From contig JAIOJF010000017.1 of the NCBI GenBank assembly GCA_019911965.1, positions 1 through 64,000 on the forward strand: a stretch of 64,000 nucleotides of DNA, read 5' to 3'. The notes below the pieces were generated by a model, which searched no databases, had not been told where the DNA came from, and saw only the letters and a program-made list of their open reading frames with translations. Below are positions 27,746 through 35,532 of this stretch, in pieces; within the stretch, counting starts at the first letter, position 1, and each line of letters opens with the position of its first letter. The stretch comes from Paracoccaceae bacterium. Its GTDB lineage: Bacteria; Pseudomonadota; Alphaproteobacteria; Rhodobacterales; Rhodobacteraceae. The position numbers and the translations under genes are program-made.

Positions 27746-28384
27746 CTAACCAAGGACCGACAGGGCCAGTTCGGTCGCAACCACCAGAAAGAATACCCCG
27801 ACCGCCGCATTGATGAAGGGCGCAGCCTTCAGATAGGCCCGCGCCGCGCGACGGGTGGAGAATATCACCGCATAGCCGCTGTGGATACCCGCCGCGACGA
27901 TAACCGTACCGGCGCACAGCACCGCGACATCCGCCGCCCCGGCGCGGGCAATCGGAAAGATCGTCAGCACGAACAGCCATGTCGTCAGCGCCTTGGGGTT
28001 GAGCGCGATCACCATCAGCGAGCGCAGGAACGCCGCGCTGCGGCTGAGGCCGCCAACCCCGCTCAACGCCGCTGGTTGGCGGTGAAAGCCGCGCCAGGCT
28101 GATCTGAGGTAACGGCTGGCAAACCAGATCAACAATCCCGCGCCAACCAGTCTGAGCAGCGATTGCGCCACTGGGAACAGGGCGAACAGCATGGCCACGC
28201 CCAGCGACATGCCAAGGCACCAGATCACGATGCCAAGGCCAACCCCTGCCGCCGCCGCCAGCCCCGGCCCGCGCCCCGATCCCATCGAAATGGTGATCGT
28301 GTTCAGCACATTCGGTCCCGGCGACAGGACATTCAGGCCGATGAACGACCAGACCGTGACAAAGGAAACCAGGTCGACCGCCAT
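27746..28384 (-). CDS. LysE/RhtB-family exporter
   Basis: The 212-residue membrane protein shows the LysE family hallmark SPGPNVLNTITISMGSG in the first loop and about six transmembrane segments, with NPKALTTWLFVL in the middle. Members export amino acids or related compounds. ATG at 28384 is preceded by GGTGGGG; a GTG three codons upstream is also possible. It lies 76 bp downstream of the dedA-like gene on the same strand. The substrate is unknown. Confidence 0.88.
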   Translation of the reverse strand: MAVDLVSFVTVWSFIGLNVLSPGPNVLNTITISMGSGRGPGLAAAAGVGLGIVIWCLGMSLGVAMLFALFPVAQSLLRLVGAGLLIWFASRYLRSAWRGFHRQPAALSGVGGLSRSAAFLRSLMVIALNPKALTTWLFVLTIFPIARAGAADVAVLCAGTVIVAAGIHSGYAVIFSTRRAARAYLKAAPFINAAVGVFFLVVATELALSVLG

Positions 28385-28460
28385 CTGCCCCACCCACCGA
28401 ACGCCGCATCAGGCAACGGAAAACCGGCCTGCGCAAGGGGCGAAATGCCTGCGGGTGCGG

Positions 28461-29078
28461 CTACTTCAGCCGCGCAGCAGCGCGGTGGCGGTGGCGGCGG
28501 CCAAGCGCAACCAGCCGCAGGCCCAGAAACAGGCTGATGGCACCACCGGCCAGGATACCGCTGAAATCCGCGGCCAGTTCCGCGCCCGCGGCGATGTTGC
28601 CGGCAAACACCACGCCAAGCCCGACATACATCGCCACCCAGACAGCTTCGCCCGCCGCGCCCCAGAGGGTGAATCTGGTCCAGCCCAGCCCGGTCGCGCC
28701 GCCGATCAGGTTGACATATGGCCCAAGCGGGCTGAACAGCCAGCGCGACAGGAACACGCCGATGCCGCCCCGGCGGGCAATCCAGGCTCGCGCACGCGCG
28801 ATCAGCACCTTGCGGTCGCGTTTGCGGGCCAGCCAGCGCAAGGCCGGTGCACCTGCCTTGCGGCCGATCAGATATCCGGTCTGATCCCCCGCCAGCGCGG
28901 CGAATAAAGCCGTCAGCACCGTCGGCACCAGCGCCAGATCGCCAGCCCCGACGAACGATCCCGAGGTCAGCATCGCCAGCGATGACGGCACCGGCAGCGC
29001 GAGGCAGGACAGGAATACCACCGCCGCCAGCAACGGCAGGCCATAGGTCGGCACCATTGCAAGGATCATGTCGGTCAC
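28461..29078 (-). CDS. DedA-family membrane protein
   Basis: The 205-residue protein has the DedA/SNARE-associated fold: ALPVPSSLAMLTSGSF near the first re-entrant helix, GDQTGYLIGRKAG, and FLSRWLFSPLGPYVNLIGGATG with the conserved arginine and proline-glycine region. DedA proteins act as flippases or proton-dependent membrane homeostasis proteins, for example for undecaprenyl phosphate. ATG overlaps the upstream stop by four bases (ATGA), so it belongs to the moxR-to-dedA operon. Confidence 0.87.
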   Translation of the reverse strand: MTDMILAMVPTYGLPLLAAVVFLSCLALPVPSSLAMLTSGSFVGAGDLALVPTVLTALFAALAGDQTGYLIGRKAGAPALRWLARKRDRKVLIARARAWIARRGGIGVFLSRWLFSPLGPYVNLIGGATGLGWTRFTLWGAAGEAVWVAMYVGLGVVFAGNIAAGAELAADFSGILAGGAISLFLGLRLVALGRRHRHRAAARLK

Positions 29079-29425
29079 GGATGCGCCGCTTTCCAGGCCG
29101 CGATGGCGGTGTCGAGATCATTGATCAACACCTCCACCGGCACGCCCCGCCGCTTCGCCAGTTTCTCCAGCGTCGGGCGGCGCTCCTGTTCGGGCGAGAT
29201 CGCCAGCATCCCGGCAACGGCATCGAGCGGCAGATGATGCGAATGCGCGATGTATCGCGGCGTCATCCACCCTTCCAGCGGCTGGTCGCGATGGATCGGG
29301 TCGGACCAGTAGACAATGAACACGACCGCCCGCAGCGCGAAGAACAACGTGATCGCCAGCGCTGCGGTGAAGGCAATCAACAAAGCCCTGTGATGCCGCC
29401 ACAGATAGGCAAGGCGACGTGTCAC
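29075..29425 (-). CDS. Small single-pass membrane protein of unknown function
   Basis: I do not recognise a family. The proposed GTG start at 29425 overlaps the VWA gene's TGA (GTGA), giving 116 residues: a basic N-terminus VTRRLAYLWRHHR, one hydrophobic segment (about residues 15-38), then a soluble tail with YWSDPIHRDQPLEGWMTPRYIAHSHHLP and LEKLAKRRGVPVEVLINDLD. The tail resembles a small helix-turn-helix or adaptor domain. A longer start would run back into the VWA gene. It overlaps dedA by four bases. Confidence 0.7.
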   Translation of the reverse strand: MTRRLAYLWRHHRALLIAFTAALAITLFFALRAVVFIVYWSDPIHRDQPLEGWMTPRYIAHSHHLPLDAVAGMLAISPEQERRPTLEKLAKRRGVPVEVLINDLDTAIAAWKAAHP

Positions 29426-30606
29426 CGAACCAGGTCTTTCATCCCGTCGCTGATGCCCTTCAGGGTCATCGGATACATCCGGTTGCCATAGATCTCGCGG
29501 ATCATCTGGATCGAATGGGTGTATTTCCAATGGGTTTCCGGCAGCGGATTGATCCAGATATTGTGCTTCCAGGTATCAATCGTACGCTGCAGCCAGACCG
29601 ACCCGGCCTCGGCATTCCAATGCTCGTTGGCGCCGCCGGGATAGGCCACCTCGTAAGGCGACATCGAGGCATCGCCGACAAAGATGCATTTGTAATCAGG
29701 GCCATAGGTATGCAGCAGATCCCAGGTTGAGGTCTGGTCCGACCAGCGGCGGCGATTGTCCTTCCACACGCCTTCATAGAGGCAATTGTGGAAGTAGAAA
29801 TATTCCAGATGCTTGAATTCCGTCCTGGCGGCGGAAAACAATTCCTCGACCAGCCGGATATAGGGGTCCATCGAGCCGCCGACATCCAGAAACAACAGCA
29901 CCTTCACCGCGTTGCGGCGTTCCGGCCTAGTCTTGATATCCAGATAGCCGTGCTCGGCAGTGGCGCGGATGGTGCCGTTCAGGTCCAGTTCCTCGTCCGC
30001 GCCGTCGCGCGCCCAGCGGCGCAGGCGCTTCAGCGCCACCTTGATGTTGCGGGTGCCCAGTTCCACGCTGTCATCGAGATTGCGGAACTCGCGCTTGTCC
30101 CAGACCTTGACGGCACGCTGGTGGCGCGACTTTTCCTGACCGATGCGCACGCCTTCGGGGTTGTAGCCATACGCCCCGAACGGCGAGGTGCCCGCCGTGC
30201 CGATCCATTTCGAGCCACCCTGATGGCGGCCCTGCTGTTCCTTCAGCCGCTCTTTCAGGGTTTCCATCAGCTTGTCAAAGCCGCCCAGCGCCTCGATCTC
30301 GGCCATTTCCTCGGGGGTGAGCTGCTTTTCCGCCATCTTGCGCAGCCAGTCCTCGGGCAGATCGACGGCGTTGATCACATCCTCGACCGCCAGCGCTTCC
30401 ATGCCCTTGAAGGTTTCCGCGAAGACCCGGTCGAACTTGTCCAGATTGCGCTCGTCCTTCACCAGGCTGGCGCGGGCGAGGTAGTAGAACCCTTCGACAT
30501 CGTAAAGCACCATGCCGGTCTTCACCGCACCCAGGAAATCGAGATATTCGCGCAAGGATACCGGCATCTTGGCGGCACGCAGATTGGAAAACAGCGGCAG
30601 GAACAT
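29422..30606 (-). CDS. VWA-domain protein of the CoxE type
   Basis: The 394-residue protein has a charged helical N-terminus (MFLPLFSNLRAAKMPVSLREY) and a C-terminal von Willebrand A domain with LLFLDVGGSMDPYI and GDASMSPYEVAYPGGA. CoxE-like VWA proteins work with MoxR AAA ATPases to mature metal or cofactor enzymes; a MoxR gene lies upstream in this series. The MIDAS motif reads DxGGS rather than DxSxS, so one metal-binding serine is replaced. Its stop overlaps the next gene. Confidence 0.87.
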   Translation of the reverse strand: MFLPLFSNLRAAKMPVSLREYLDFLGAVKTGMVLYDVEGFYYLARASLVKDERNLDKFDRVFAETFKGMEALAVEDVINAVDLPEDWLRKMAEKQLTPEEMAEIEALGGFDKLMETLKERLKEQQGRHQGGSKWIGTAGTSPFGAYGYNPEGVRIGQEKSRHQRAVKVWDKREFRNLDDSVELGTRNIKVALKRLRRWARDGADEELDLNGTIRATAEHGYLDIKTRPERRNAVKVLLFLDVGGSMDPYIRLVEELFSAARTEFKHLEYFYFHNCLYEGVWKDNRRRWSDQTSTWDLLHTYGPDYKCIFVGDASMSPYEVAYPGGANEHWNAEAGSVWLQRTIDTWKHNIWINPLPETHWKYTHSIQMIREIYGNRMYPMTLKGISDGMKDLVR

Positions 30607-30612
30607 CTCGGC

Positions 30613-30783
30613 TCAGATCCAGTCCATGCGAAAGGCGATCACCGAGGCCAGCAGCGCCAGAAGCGCCAGCACGATGCCATGCACCCCGGCATAGAACAGG
30701 ATATCCAGCCGGTTGCCGCCGCGGCGTCTGGCCACCACGGCACCCCATGCGGCACCCAGGATAAAGGCGATCGTTGCGGCCAT
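30613..30783 (-). CDS. Small 56-residue membrane protein
   Basis: ATG at 30783 overlaps the DUF2927 gene stop (TGATG), and the frame runs to TGA at 30613-30615, six bases before the VWA gene start. The product begins MAATIAFILGAAWGAVVARR and has two hydrophobic segments separated by a short basic loop RRRGGNRLD, ending MDWI. No family was recognised. The tight junctions on both sides and the clean membrane pattern argue that it is real. Confidence 0.7.
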   Translation of the reverse strand: MAATIAFILGAAWGAVVARRRGGNRLDILFYAGVHGIVLALLALLASVIAFRMDWI

Positions 30784-32156
30784 CAGGCCTCCGTTTGGCG
30801 TATTGCCGAGCGCAGGGCGGCAATCTCCCTCAGCCGGGCGCGAATTTCATCGTCCGAGGCAAAGCCATACCGCGCCCAGCCAAGGCTGTCCAGCCGAACG
30901 GTGGCGGCTTCGGTATGCCTGCCGGATTGGTCCAGCGCCTCGGCCTTGATCATCAGAAAGGTCGCCAGAAGTGCGGCGTTTTCCGCCCGCGACACCGACG
31001 GCAGGCTTTCGTTGACATAGCGAAGGCTGAGGTCCGGCTCGCCCGCCGACAAGGCAAATGCCGCCAGTTGCAGGGCTACATGCGCGGTATGGATGTCGTC
31101 GGTGCCGAACAATTCGGAATAAAGCGCATAGGCACGCCGGAAACTGTCGGCCGAGAGGTCACCATCCACCCCCAGCGCCAGCCGCCCCTGCGCATAAAGG
31201 CTGAAGCCCAGCCGGTTATCCACCCATTCTTCGGATCGCGCGATGGCCACGGCGCGGCGTGCGCTGGTCAGCCGTCGTGCCTGCGCCACGCGCGGGCCGA
31301 GGGCGGCCTCGATGGCGTCGATCCAGGCCCGCGGCGTGGTGGTGATACCGTCCCGCGCCACCGCCTCGCCGCCCGGGTTCAGCCGCGCCAGAATACCCGG
31401 CAGCCTTTCCGCCACCGCCGCGCGGGACATGCCGTTTTCCAGCGCATTATCGTAGAAAACCCGCAGGATCAGCATGTCGAAACCGGTCAGCACGGTGTTG
31501 ATATTATCGTCATTATAGACGCTGTCGGCCAGCCGGTAGAGATCGTTCAGCGGCCCCAGCGCCTGGGCGATTTCCTCGTGCAGGCAATCGCGCGCCTCCT
31601 GGGGGGACACATCGTCGGGGATGAACACGGTCGCGCGGTCGCGCCGCTCCAGCGTCGACCAGTCCAGCGCGCCGGAGCGCCGGTTCTGGCGGAAATCGTC
31701 CCAGCTTGTCACCCGTGGCACGACAAAGCAGGCAGCATGCGGCACCGTCGCCTGCAACTTCCGGCGCGGCAGCGTCACGATGACGATATTCGCCGGCGCG
31801 CCGGTCGTGGCCTGCACGATATCAAGCCCCGCCTCGGCGCGGAAGCGCGCCAGCAGCGCGGCCAGATCAGCCTCAAAATGCTTCGGGCCGGGGGCGGCCA
31901 GCGCCACCGTGATCCGCCCCTCGAACCGGGTCAGGCGGTCCAGTTCGCGCCCGCTTTCCATCTCGAAGGCCAGTTCCAGGAAATCCCGCGCGATATCGGC
32001 ATTGGCACGGCCCGCCATGCTGGAGGGCGCGGGCGCACCAAAGGCATTCATCGGCGGCAGCGTATCGGGCAAGGGATCGGCCCGCGTCGGCAATTCGCTC
32101 AGCGGTGGCGCGGCACAGGCGGCCAGCAGCATCAGCATGGTGAGAAGCGCACGCAC
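30783..32156 (-). CDS. DUF2927-containing lipoprotein
   Basis: The 457-residue protein has a lipoprotein signal with cysteine 14 (MLMLLAACAAP) and the DUF2927 region around HEEIAQALGPLNDLYRLADSVYNDDN. DUF2927 looks like a degenerate zinc metalloprotease: an HEExxQ motif is present. The C-terminal half (about 275-457) has weak helical repeats like a TPR-type scaffold. It sits three bases downstream of the GNAT gene. Function is unknown; the envelope is the likely location. Confidence 0.85.
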   Translation of the reverse strand: MRALLTMLMLLAACAAPPLSELPTRADPLPDTLPPMNAFGAPAPSSMAGRANADIARDFLELAFEMESGRELDRLTRFEGRITVALAAPGPKHFEADLAALLARFRAEAGLDIVQATTGAPANIVIVTLPRRKLQATVPHAACFVVPRVTSWDDFRQNRRSGALDWSTLERRDRATVFIPDDVSPQEARDCLHEEIAQALGPLNDLYRLADSVYNDDNINTVLTGFDMLILRVFYDNALENGMSRAAVAERLPGILARLNPGGEAVARDGITTTPRAWIDAIEAALGPRVAQARRLTSARRAVAIARSEEWVDNRLGFSLYAQGRLALGVDGDLSADSFRRAYALYSELFGTDDIHTAHVALQLAAFALSAGEPDLSLRYVNESLPSVSRAENAALLATFLMIKAEALDQSGRHTEAATVRLDSLGWARYGFASDDEIRARLREIAALRSAIRQTEA

Positions 32157-32159
32157 CGG

Positions 32160-32618
32160 TCAGGCCGGACGGTTGTAGCGGATGAACGGCGTCTTCACCC
32201 CGATGCGGTCGTACAGCATCCGGCCGGTATAGTTGAATTCCTGCGTCAGCCAGTAGACCGACGGTGCCCCCGCCGCATCCGCCGCCGCATAGACCGCCTC
32301 GATCAGCGCCCGCCCGACACCTTTGCCGCGCGCGGCGGGATCGGCATAGAGGTCCTGCAGATAGCAGGTATTCTCGATCTTCCACATATGGCGGTGAAAC
32401 AGGTAATGCACCAGACCAACCGGCTTGCCGCCCGCCTCGGCGATCAGTCCGTGGAAATCCTGTGGGTCATCGCCCAGAAGCCGGGCAAAGGACGAAACAT
32501 AGACAGCCTCGGGCACGCTGGCTTTGTAGAATTCCAGATATCCGGTCCACAAGCGCCGCCAGTCGGCCTCGTCCGCCGCCCGGACAGGGCGGATCGTCAC
32601 ATCGTATCGGTCTTGCAT
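32160..32618 (-). CDS. GNAT-family N-acetyltransferase
   Basis: The 152-residue protein has the GNAT acetyl-CoA loop in LYADPAARGKGVGRALIEAVY and a terminal FNYTGRMLYDRIGV helix. It resembles small GNATs that acetylate amines or proteins; the target is unknown. It precedes the DUF2927 gene by three bases. Confidence 0.88.
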   Translation of the reverse strand: MQDRYDVTIRPVRAADEADWRRLWTGYLEFYKASVPEAVYVSSFARLLGDDPQDFHGLIAEAGGKPVGLVHYLFHRHMWKIENTCYLQDLYADPAARGKGVGRALIEAVYAAADAAGAPSVYWLTQEFNYTGRMLYDRIGVKTPFIRYNRPA

Positions 32619-32725
32619 CTTGCTGCTCGGGTCTTGTTGTTTTGCCCTACCCTACGCCAGTTCGCAGACGTTTTGAACCGATTGTTTCAACTACACTCGT
32701 TGGCGCAAACCGCGCCTTGCCAACC

Positions 32726-32774
32726 TTGTTCCGGAAATACGCGCGAGGGGGTCAGGGGGACGGGCACGCCCCCC
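32726..32774. repeat. GC-rich intergenic motif related to 13437-13492
   Basis: TTGTTCC, two bases, AAA, then CGC, GGGG and GGGGG-to-CCCCC pairing follow the same order as in the pepF upstream region. It lies between the GNAT and MoxR genes. It may be a decayed terminator-like repeat; two copies do not prove it. Confidence 0.35.
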
Positions 32775-32786
32775 AACCATCGCGCA

Positions 32787-33635
32787 TCAGCGCTGGCCGC
32801 GCGCCATGAAGGCCAGGCGTTCGAACATGTGCACATCCTGTTCGTTCTTCAGCAAAGCGCCGTGCAGTTTCGGCAGCGCATCCTTGCCGGATCGCTTAAG
32901 GTCGGCCGGGTCCAGATCCTCCACCAGCAGCAGTTTCAGCCAGTCCAGCACTTCCGAGGTGGAGGGCTTCTTCTTCAGCCCCGGCGTCTCGCGCACCTCG
33001 AAAAACTGCGTCAAAGCCTCGGCCACCAGCGCCGGTTTTATGCCGGGGTGATGCACTTCGACGATTCTGCGCAGCGTCTCGGGATCGGGAAAGCGGATAT
33101 AATGGAAGAAACAGCGCCGCAGGAACGCATCCGGCAATTCCTTTTCGTTGTTCGAGGTGATGATCACGATCGGGCGCACCTTTGCCGAAATCGTCTCACC
33201 GGTCTCGTAGACGAAGAACTCCATCCGGTCGAGTTCCTGCAACAAATCGTTGGGAAATTCGATATCGGCCTTGTCGATCTCGTCGATCAGCAGCACCACC
33301 TTCTCATCCGCCTCGAAGGCTTCCCAGAGCTTGCCCTTGCGGATGTAGTTGCGCACATCGTGGACCTTTTCCTCGCCCAACTGGCTGTCGCGCAACCGGC
33401 TGACCGCATCGTATTCATACAAGCCCTGCTGCGCCTTGGTGGTGGACTTGATGTTCCATTCCAGGATGCGCAAACCAAGGCTGTCGGCCACCTGCCGCGC
33501 CAGTTCGGTCTTGCCGGTTCCCGGCTCGCCTTTCACCAATAACGGACGTTCAAGGGTGATTGATGCGTTAACGGCAACATTCAGGTCATCCGTTGCAACG
33601 TAACTTTCCGAACCGGTAAATTTCATAATGTCCAT
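32787..33635 (-). CDS. MoxR-type AAA+ ATPase
   Basis: The 282-residue ATPase has Walker A GEPGTGKTEL, Walker B VVLLIDEIDKAD, sensor 1 ITSNNEKELPDAFLRRC and the arginine-rich lid typical of MoxR. Such ATPases act as chaperones with VWA proteins to insert metals or activate enzymes. A VWA gene of the CoxE type is downstream on the same strand, separated by a GNAT, a lipoprotein and a small membrane gene. It starts 178 bp from dksA, divergent. Confidence 0.92.
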   Translation of the reverse strand: MDIMKFTGSESYVATDDLNVAVNASITLERPLLVKGEPGTGKTELARQVADSLGLRILEWNIKSTTKAQQGLYEYDAVSRLRDSQLGEEKVHDVRNYIRKGKLWEAFEADEKVVLLIDEIDKADIEFPNDLLQELDRMEFFVYETGETISAKVRPIVIITSNNEKELPDAFLRRCFFHYIRFPDPETLRRIVEVHHPGIKPALVAEALTQFFEVRETPGLKKKPSTSEVLDWLKLLLVEDLDPADLKRSGKDALPKLHGALLKNEQDVHMFERLAFMARGQR

Positions 33636-33813
33636 AAGCCCCTAGCGTTTTCAGTCGGCGCGAACCTATCATACCGACCGCTGGCTGCAAGATATCCATT
33701 TCTTGGGGGTGACAAAGTCCGCGCCATCCGATAATCCCGGCCCCGAAGGCCACCTTGCCTGGCTGAAATGCCCGACGGTGAGTCGCAACACCAAGCGTTC
33801 TGGGGAGGACCGA

Positions 33814-34236
33814 GTGAAAGTGGAACCCGTTCTCGACAAGCGATACACCCCCGCCGAAGACGAACCCTTCATGAATGACCGGCAGCGCGAATATTTCCGC
33901 AAGAAGCTGCTGGAATGGAAGAACAGCATCCTTGAAGGCAACCGCGATACCATCGAGGGCATGCAGCAGGGCACCCGCAACATTCCCGATGTCGCTGACC
34001 GCGCCTCCGAGGAAACCGACCGAGCCCTGGAACTCAGAACCCGCGACCGCCAGCGCAAGCTGGTCTCGAAAATCGACGCCGCCCTGCGGCGGATCGAGGA
34101 CGGCTCCTACGGCTATTGCGAGGAAACCGGCGAGCCGATCTCGCTGAAACGTCTCGATGCGCGTCCCATCGCCACCCTCAGCCTCGAAGCGCAGGAGCGA
34201 CACGAGCGCAAGGAAAAGATTCACCGCGACGACTGA
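33814..34236 (+). CDS. dksA: DksA-family RNA polymerase-binding regulator, one-cysteine type
   Basis: The 140-residue protein starts at GTG 33814 with GGGGAGGA just upstream; a longer ATG-initiated frame adds 37 unrelated residues. It has the coiled-coil tip motif DxxDxA at D59-D62-A64 (DVADRA) that reaches the RNA polymerase active site, and a zinc-finger-like region with only C102 (YCEETGEPISLKRLDARP); the other three cysteines are replaced. Alphaproteobacterial DksA proteins with one cysteine are known to work. It acts with ppGpp in the stringent response. A strong terminator follows. Confidence 0.92.
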   Translation: MKVEPVLDKRYTPAEDEPFMNDRQREYFRKKLLEWKNSILEGNRDTIEGMQQGTRNIPDVADRASEETDRALELRTRDRQRKLVSKIDAALRRIEDGSYGYCEETGEPISLKRLDARPIATLSLEAQERHERKEKIHRDD

Positions 34237-34284
34237 CGACCGACAGGCCGGAGGCCAGATGCGCGCCAGAGACAAGACACAGAA

Positions 34285-34318
34285 CGCACCGGGGTCGATC
34301 GGCCCCGGTGTTGTTCGT
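34285..34318 (+). terminator. Rho-independent terminator of dksA
   Basis: A perfect eight-pair stem CACCGGGG (34285-34292) and CCCCGGTG (34301-34308) with an eight-base loop is followed by TTGTTCGTTT. It separates dksA from the monooxygenase gene 14 bp further on. Confidence 0.88.
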
Positions 34319-34331
34319 TTGCGGGGTCGGC

Positions 34332-35528
34332 ATGGCGCTTAAGGGCAAGAATGTCACCGTGCTTGGCGCCGGTATCGGCGGGCTGACCGCCGCCATCGCA
34401 CTGGCACGGCGCGGTGCGAAGGTGACAGTGCTTGAGGCCGCCCCGGAACTGGCTGAAGTCGGTGCCGGATTGCAGATCACGCCGAACGGCTCGGCGGTGC
34501 TGCAGGCGCTCGACCTCGGCCCGCGCCTGAAGCGGATCGGTGTCGAATTGAAGGCGGTCGAGTTGAAGGATCATCACGGCGGCCCAGCCCTGATGCGGCT
34601 GGACATGGCGCGGGCGACGCATGGCAACTCCCACCCTTACCTGCTGGTGCATCGCGCCGATCTGATCGAGATGCTGGCATCTTCGGCGCGTCGCCACGGT
34701 GTGTCGCTGTTGTTCGGCAAGAACGTGACCGGCGTTGCCATCGGTTTCGATCAGGTGACGCTGCCGCTGGATGACGGCCCGCAGCGCACCACGAAATTGC
34801 TGGTCGGGGCGGATGGCGTGCGCTCGCTGACCCGCCAGGCGTTGGATGTCCGCAAGAAACCTGTCTTTACCGGCCAGATCGCCTGGCGCGCACTGATCGA
34901 GGCGCGTTTCGTGCCGGTGCGCGACCTGCCGCCGGTCGCCACCATCTGGATGGGGCCGAAGCGGCATCTGGTGACCTATCCCCTGCGCGGCGGGCGGCTG
35001 ATCAACGTTGTCGCGGTCGAGGAACGGGCCGACTGGGTGGCGGAAAGCTGGAACCTTAAGGACGATCCCGACAATCTGCGCCGCGCCTTCAGCGGCTTCG
35101 CGCCCGAGTTGAAGCGATTGCTGACGCTGGTGGACGATGTCTGGCTCTGGGGGCTGTTCACGCATCCGGTGGCCGAAACCTGGTCGCAGAGCGGCGCGGT
35201 CATCTTGGGCGATGCGGCGCATCCGACGCTGCCGTTTCTCGCGCAAGGGGCCAACATGGCGCTGGAAGATGCCTGGGTTCTGGCCGAGGAAATGGACCGC
35301 CACGACGATGTGCAAGACGCCTATGCCGCCTATCGCCGCCGCCGATATGCCCGCGTGAAGCGGATCGTGGCGGGGGCAAGGGCCAACACCGGTATCTACC
35401 ATCTGGGCGCACAACCGCTGCGCTTCATCGCCCATCGCGGCATGCAGGCGGTGAACCGCTTCACGCCGGACCTGATGCAGCGCCGCTACAACTGGCTCTA
35501 TGGCCATGACGTCACCAAGGGCGGCTGA
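34332..35528 (+). CDS. FAD-dependent monooxygenase (UbiH/salicylate hydroxylase type)
   Basis: The 398-residue flavoprotein has the dinucleotide-binding GAGIGGLTAAIALARRG, the DG motif VGADGVRSLTRQ, and the FAD-ribityl motif GDAAHPTLPFLAQGAN, all in the order of class A aromatic hydroxylases. It would hydroxylate an aromatic or related ring with NAD(P)H and oxygen. ATG 34332 lies right after the dksA terminator. It converges with the MttB-like gene, with 4 bp between stops, and stands at the edge of the amine cluster, so a link is possible but unproven. Confidence 0.87.
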   Translation: MALKGKNVTVLGAGIGGLTAAIALARRGAKVTVLEAAPELAEVGAGLQITPNGSAVLQALDLGPRLKRIGVELKAVELKDHHGGPALMRLDMARATHGNSHPYLLVHRADLIEMLASSARRHGVSLLFGKNVTGVAIGFDQVTLPLDDGPQRTTKLLVGADGVRSLTRQALDVRKKPVFTGQIAWRALIEARFVPVRDLPPVATIWMGPKRHLVTYPLRGGRLINVVAVEERADWVAESWNLKDDPDNLRRAFSGFAPELKRLLTLVDDVWLWGLFTHPVAETWSQSGAVILGDAAHPTLPFLAQGANMALEDAWVLAEEMDRHDDVQDAYAAYRRRRYARVKRIVAGARANTGIYHLGAQPLRFIAHRGMQAVNRFTPDLMQRRYNWLYGHDVTKGG

Positions 35529-35532
35529 TCCG

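Noticed and set aside
30774-33542. 922-codon plus-strand open frame
   Set aside because: It is antisense to the DUF2927, GNAT and MoxR genes, which have clear motifs. GC-rich codon use leaves long open frames on the other strand.
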